64,000 bases of DNA from Solirubrobacterales bacterium (GTDB lineage Bacteria; Actinomycetota; Thermoleophilia; Solirubrobacterales; 70-9). A model generated the notes under the pieces. The model saw only the letters and a program-made list of their open reading frames with translations. It was not told where the DNA came from and made no database searches. The first letter of the stretch is position 1. Every line of letters starts with the position of its first letter. This document shows positions 63,406-64,000 of the stretch, piece after piece. Made by a program: the position numbers and the translations under genes. Location of the stretch: positions 62,001 through 126,000 of the forward strand of contig JANWHD010000018.1 of NCBI GenBank assembly GCA_025450585.1, in the 5' to 3' direction.

Positions 63406-64000
63406 ATGCGAAACATCAAGCGCATCATCCCAGCCGGAATAGTGGCACTGCTCTTCGTTTTTGCCGCCTCGGCAACGGCGGAATCAACAGCACTGTGCAA
63501 AGTTCACAAAGAGCCCTGCCAGGTCACCCCCGACCAGTATAAAGAGCTTCACATGAATTCGGTGGGTCTCGTCAAATTCTTAAATGATGTAGCGGACATA
63601 TTATGTTTAGGTAGCTTAATTAGAGGGGACATCGGTGATTTAGGTAAACCCCAGGGTATTCAAACCACGGCATATACCTTTACGGGATGCGGTACGAATG
63701 CCACACACACTAACTGCACCGTGACACTCCCCGTGAGGCCAAATTTCTTCGTCTTAAAAACTAAATTAAACTTAGGGGAAATCACTGAAACCTCCAGTCA
63801 GCTCAAATTTACCTGCACGGGAGTCTTCGGTACCTGTACCTACAAATATCCGGAAAGGACCTTTACGCTCGAAGGGGCTGGACACAACATCGGCACGGGC
63901 AATGGCATGCTCACATATCCTTCGGGTGAAGAAGAAGGAGCAAAAGAAGGAGAACTCGAAGAAGGGGAACTCGCCTGTCCGGCGCTGGGAGCGTTCGATG
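63406..64000 (+). CDS. Secreted hypothetical protein, AT-rich mosaic gene, 3' end outside window
   Basis: The frame is open for 198 codons to the window end. A signal peptide (IPAGIVALLFVFAASATAES) is followed by a Cys-rich outer domain (LCKVH, PCQVT, LCLGS, GCGTN, NCTVT, TCTGVFGTCTY), suggesting disulfide bonds, and an acidic, repeat-like stretch EEEGAKEGELEEGELACP. Codon use changes sharply: eight or more TTA Leu codons occur between about 63570 and 63775, while the beginning and end use GC-rich codons. AGAGGGAG lies 5 nt upstream of the ATG. I recognise no family; the AT-rich middle suggests transfer or recombination. Confidence 0.65.
   Translation, partial: MRNIKRIIPAGIVALLFVFAASATAESTALCKVHKEPCQVTPDQYKELHMNSVGLVKFLNDVADILCLGSLIRGDIGDLGKPQGIQTTAYTFTGCGTNATHTNCTVTLPVRPNFFVLKTKLNLGEITETSSQLKFTCTGVFGTCTYKYPERTFTLEGAGHNIGTGNGMLTYPSGEEEGAKEGELEEGELACPALGAFD

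Overview
The window is a GC-rich bacterial chromosome segment around the replication origin. Gene order, actinobacterial-type Ser/Thr kinase/FHA/PASTA cell-wall cluster and frequent leaderless starts suggest an actinobacterium, probably of the deep Thermoleophilia/Solirubrobacterales group (inferred from content, not searched).

Layout. 1-4.6 kb: four TetR-type regulators (one a fusion of two TetR units, cut by the window edge) around a UDP-N-acetyl-sugar dehydrogenase. 4.7-5.8 kb: an intact IS481-family element with a CCTAGG target duplication. 5.8-8.8 kb: enoyl-CoA hydratase, a gene-free structured stretch, metF and a DUF3105 membrane protein. 8.7-22 kb: a surface-polysaccharide block (FemAB-like and GNAT acyltransferases, priming sugar transferase, three glycosyltransferases, Wzx-like flippase, O-antigen ligase/polymerase, LytR_C and FlgD-like membrane proteins, CapD-type dehydratase, DedA, UppP). 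22-24 kb: a Fic protein behind duplicated palindromic operator-like repeats, and a VOC protein. 24-29 kb: purM, a receptor Ser/Thr kinase, small membrane proteins and an orphan SecD head domain. 28.7-37.8 kb: the growth/division operon kinase-fhaA-fhaB-pstP-ftsW/rodA-pbpA-pknB-ddl. 38-41 kb: CARDB-like membrane protein, pheA, HNH nuclease. 41-56.5 kb: the origin core, gyrA-gyrB-dciA-recF-dnaN-dnaA on the minus strand and rpmH-rnpA-yidD-yidC-jag-rsmG-parA-parB on the plus strand, with a parS site. 56.5-64 kb: tRNA-Ile, bifunctional nuclease, a second ddl with an aminotransferase, a phosphodiesterase-like protein, a multispanning membrane protein and an AT-rich secreted protein gene cut by the window end.

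How it fits together. The division operon couples peptidoglycan synthesis (PbpA, SEDS protein, Ddl) to phospho-signalling (kinases, PP2C phosphatase, FHA readers). The polysaccharide block has initiation, extension, flipping and ligation functions plus UppP for carrier recycling. The origin block holds initiation, clamp, repair, topology and segregation genes.

Most notable: a 419-residue homing-endonuclease intein right after the catalytic tyrosine of GyrA; a family of long perfect hairpins in intergenic gaps, two of which share a conserved core while their outer stems differ in sequence but stay complementary; an ~88-bp repeat present both before jag and in-frame inside a membrane-protein gene; an apparent AUC start codon for fhaA; a parS site straddling the rnpA stop and yidD start; and an IS481 transposase whose stop codon is supplied by the duplicated target.
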